6,009 bases of DNA. Origin: Bacteroidales bacterium UBA5537. Its GTDB lineage: Bacteria > Bacteroidota > Bacteroidia > Bacteroidales > Lentimicrobiaceae. The stretch is taken from contig DINP01000096.1 in assembly GCA_002426025.1 (NCBI GenBank), positions 63,991 to 69,999 of the forward strand, given 5' to 3'. A model generated the notes under the pieces. It was not told where the DNA came from. It did not search any database and saw nothing but the letters and a program-made list of their open reading frames with translations. This document shows, one piece after another, positions 5,416 to 6,009 of the stretch (positions are counted from its first letter, which is position 1; each line of letters begins with the position of its first letter). A program made the position numbers and the translations under genes.

Positions 5416-6009
5416 TCAGAACAGAAACGGTATTAAACATGAAGTCTGCTTTTTATAATTAATCCATTCAGCGCCAAATTCCTGGTGCATCAGTTTCTCT
5501 TCATCCTTTATTCTCCAAAGAAAGACCGGTAGTAGGCATATTGCAACGACAATACCACCCCATGACCTGAATGCTAATGAAATGCCAATCAGAAAAATGA
5601 CAATCCCTGAATATCTCGGATGTCTAACCCATTTATATGGTCCATTTGTAACCAGTTTGTGGTTTTCCTGAATAGTAATATCAATGCTGAATTGCCTGTC
5701 GAGGGCAATAACCGACCAGTTCATCAGGAAAAAACCTGACAAAGTTACCAGTATTCCAGCATATCGTATCATCTCTGATTCTGTGAAAACAGCAAAACCA
5801 AACCTATCGGAGAAAGGAGTTGCCAGAAGAAGAAAAAGTGGGATTATCTGCAGTATCAACAGCGAAATCCAGTGCTTCTTAACATTACGTTTTCCTTTTC
5901 CATGGGCCCTTCCTTCGTCGGGCACAAAGACAACTACCAAGAGCGAAAGCCCGGCCATCATAACAATAAATGTGGTTCTCGCCTGACTCGAAAAGAAATC
6001 GCTTAAGTT
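5416..6009 (-). CDS. Isoprenylcysteine carboxyl methyltransferase-like membrane protein (5' end cut off by window)
   Basis: The frame is open from the right edge to the TGA at 5418-5416, with 197 residues visible. In-frame ATGs at 5961 and 5958 fall inside the first visible membrane segment (TTFIVMMAGLSLLVVVF), and no stop occurs before the edge. The true start is therefore almost certainly outside the window. Hydrophobic segments lie at about 12-29, 46-65, 81-103 and 134-165 (the last probably two helices). The S-adenosylmethionine-binding signature of the ICMT/PEMT group, NGPYKWVRHPRYSG, is at 122-135. EEKLMHQEFGAEWINYKK, the other conserved half of the site, is at 170-187, followed by LIPFL at the end. 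These integral membrane enzymes transfer a methyl group to lipid-like or small hydrophobic acceptors; the acceptor of the bacterial members is generally unknown, and nothing next to the gene identifies it here. Confidence 0.85.
   Translation of the reverse strand, partial: NLSDFFSSQARTTFIVMMAGLSLLVVVFVPDEGRAHGKGKRNVKKHWISLLILQIIPLFLLLATPFSDRFGFAVFTESEMIRYAGILVTLSGFFLMNWSVIALDRQFSIDITIQENHKLVTNGPYKWVRHPRYSGIVIFLIGISLAFRSWGGIVVAICLLPVFLWRIKDEEKLMHQEFGAEWINYKKQTSCLIPFLF

Noticed and set aside
5684..5986. A 100-codon plus-strand frame opposite the methyltransferase gene
   Set aside because: It is antisense to a frame with a clear S-adenosylmethionine-binding signature and has no domain of its own.

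Overview
The window looks like ordinary chromosomal DNA of a member of the Bacteroidota, probably an environmental or gut relative of the Bacteroidales/Marinilabiliales; I cannot place it to genus. The evidence is a surface-type lipoprotein with an acidic tail straight after the lipobox cysteine, -7 elements of the TAnnTTTG type upstream of several genes, no recognisable Shine-Dalgarno sequences before the start codons, moderate-to-low GC, and an envelope-glycan gene whose closest remembered relatives are from this phylum.

Layout, left to right. Positions 1-1697 (minus) hold a large gene cut by the left edge. Its frame is open without interruption for 565 codons. It encodes an N-terminal family 2 glycosyltransferase, then a multi-helix membrane region, a Rossmann-like domain, and the beginning of a WcaJ/PglC-type sugar-phosphate transferase domain. 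A 121-bp divergent spacer separates it from an RluE-type 23S rRNA pseudouridine synthase (1819-2424, plus). That gene converges on, and overlaps by 4 bp, a Nudix hydrolase (2421-2849, minus). Next come a GH53 endo-beta-1,4-galactanase lipoprotein (2922-4016, minus), a membrane protein of the DUF6544 type (4147-5238, minus), and an isoprenylcysteine methyltransferase-like membrane protein (5416-6009, minus) whose 5' end lies off the right edge.

The genes do not form an obvious pathway. The four minus-strand genes on the right are separated by 72, 130 and 177 bp. Two of them have their own perfect TACTTTTG element, so they are more likely separate transcripts than one operon. The galactanase has no SusC/SusD partner in view. 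The most interesting item is the glycosyltransferase/phosphoglycosyl-transferase-like fusion, whose diagnostic C-terminus lies outside the window. I found no RNA genes, CRISPR arrays, insertion sequences, attachment sites or convincing intrinsic terminators, and no clear new defence or mobile system.
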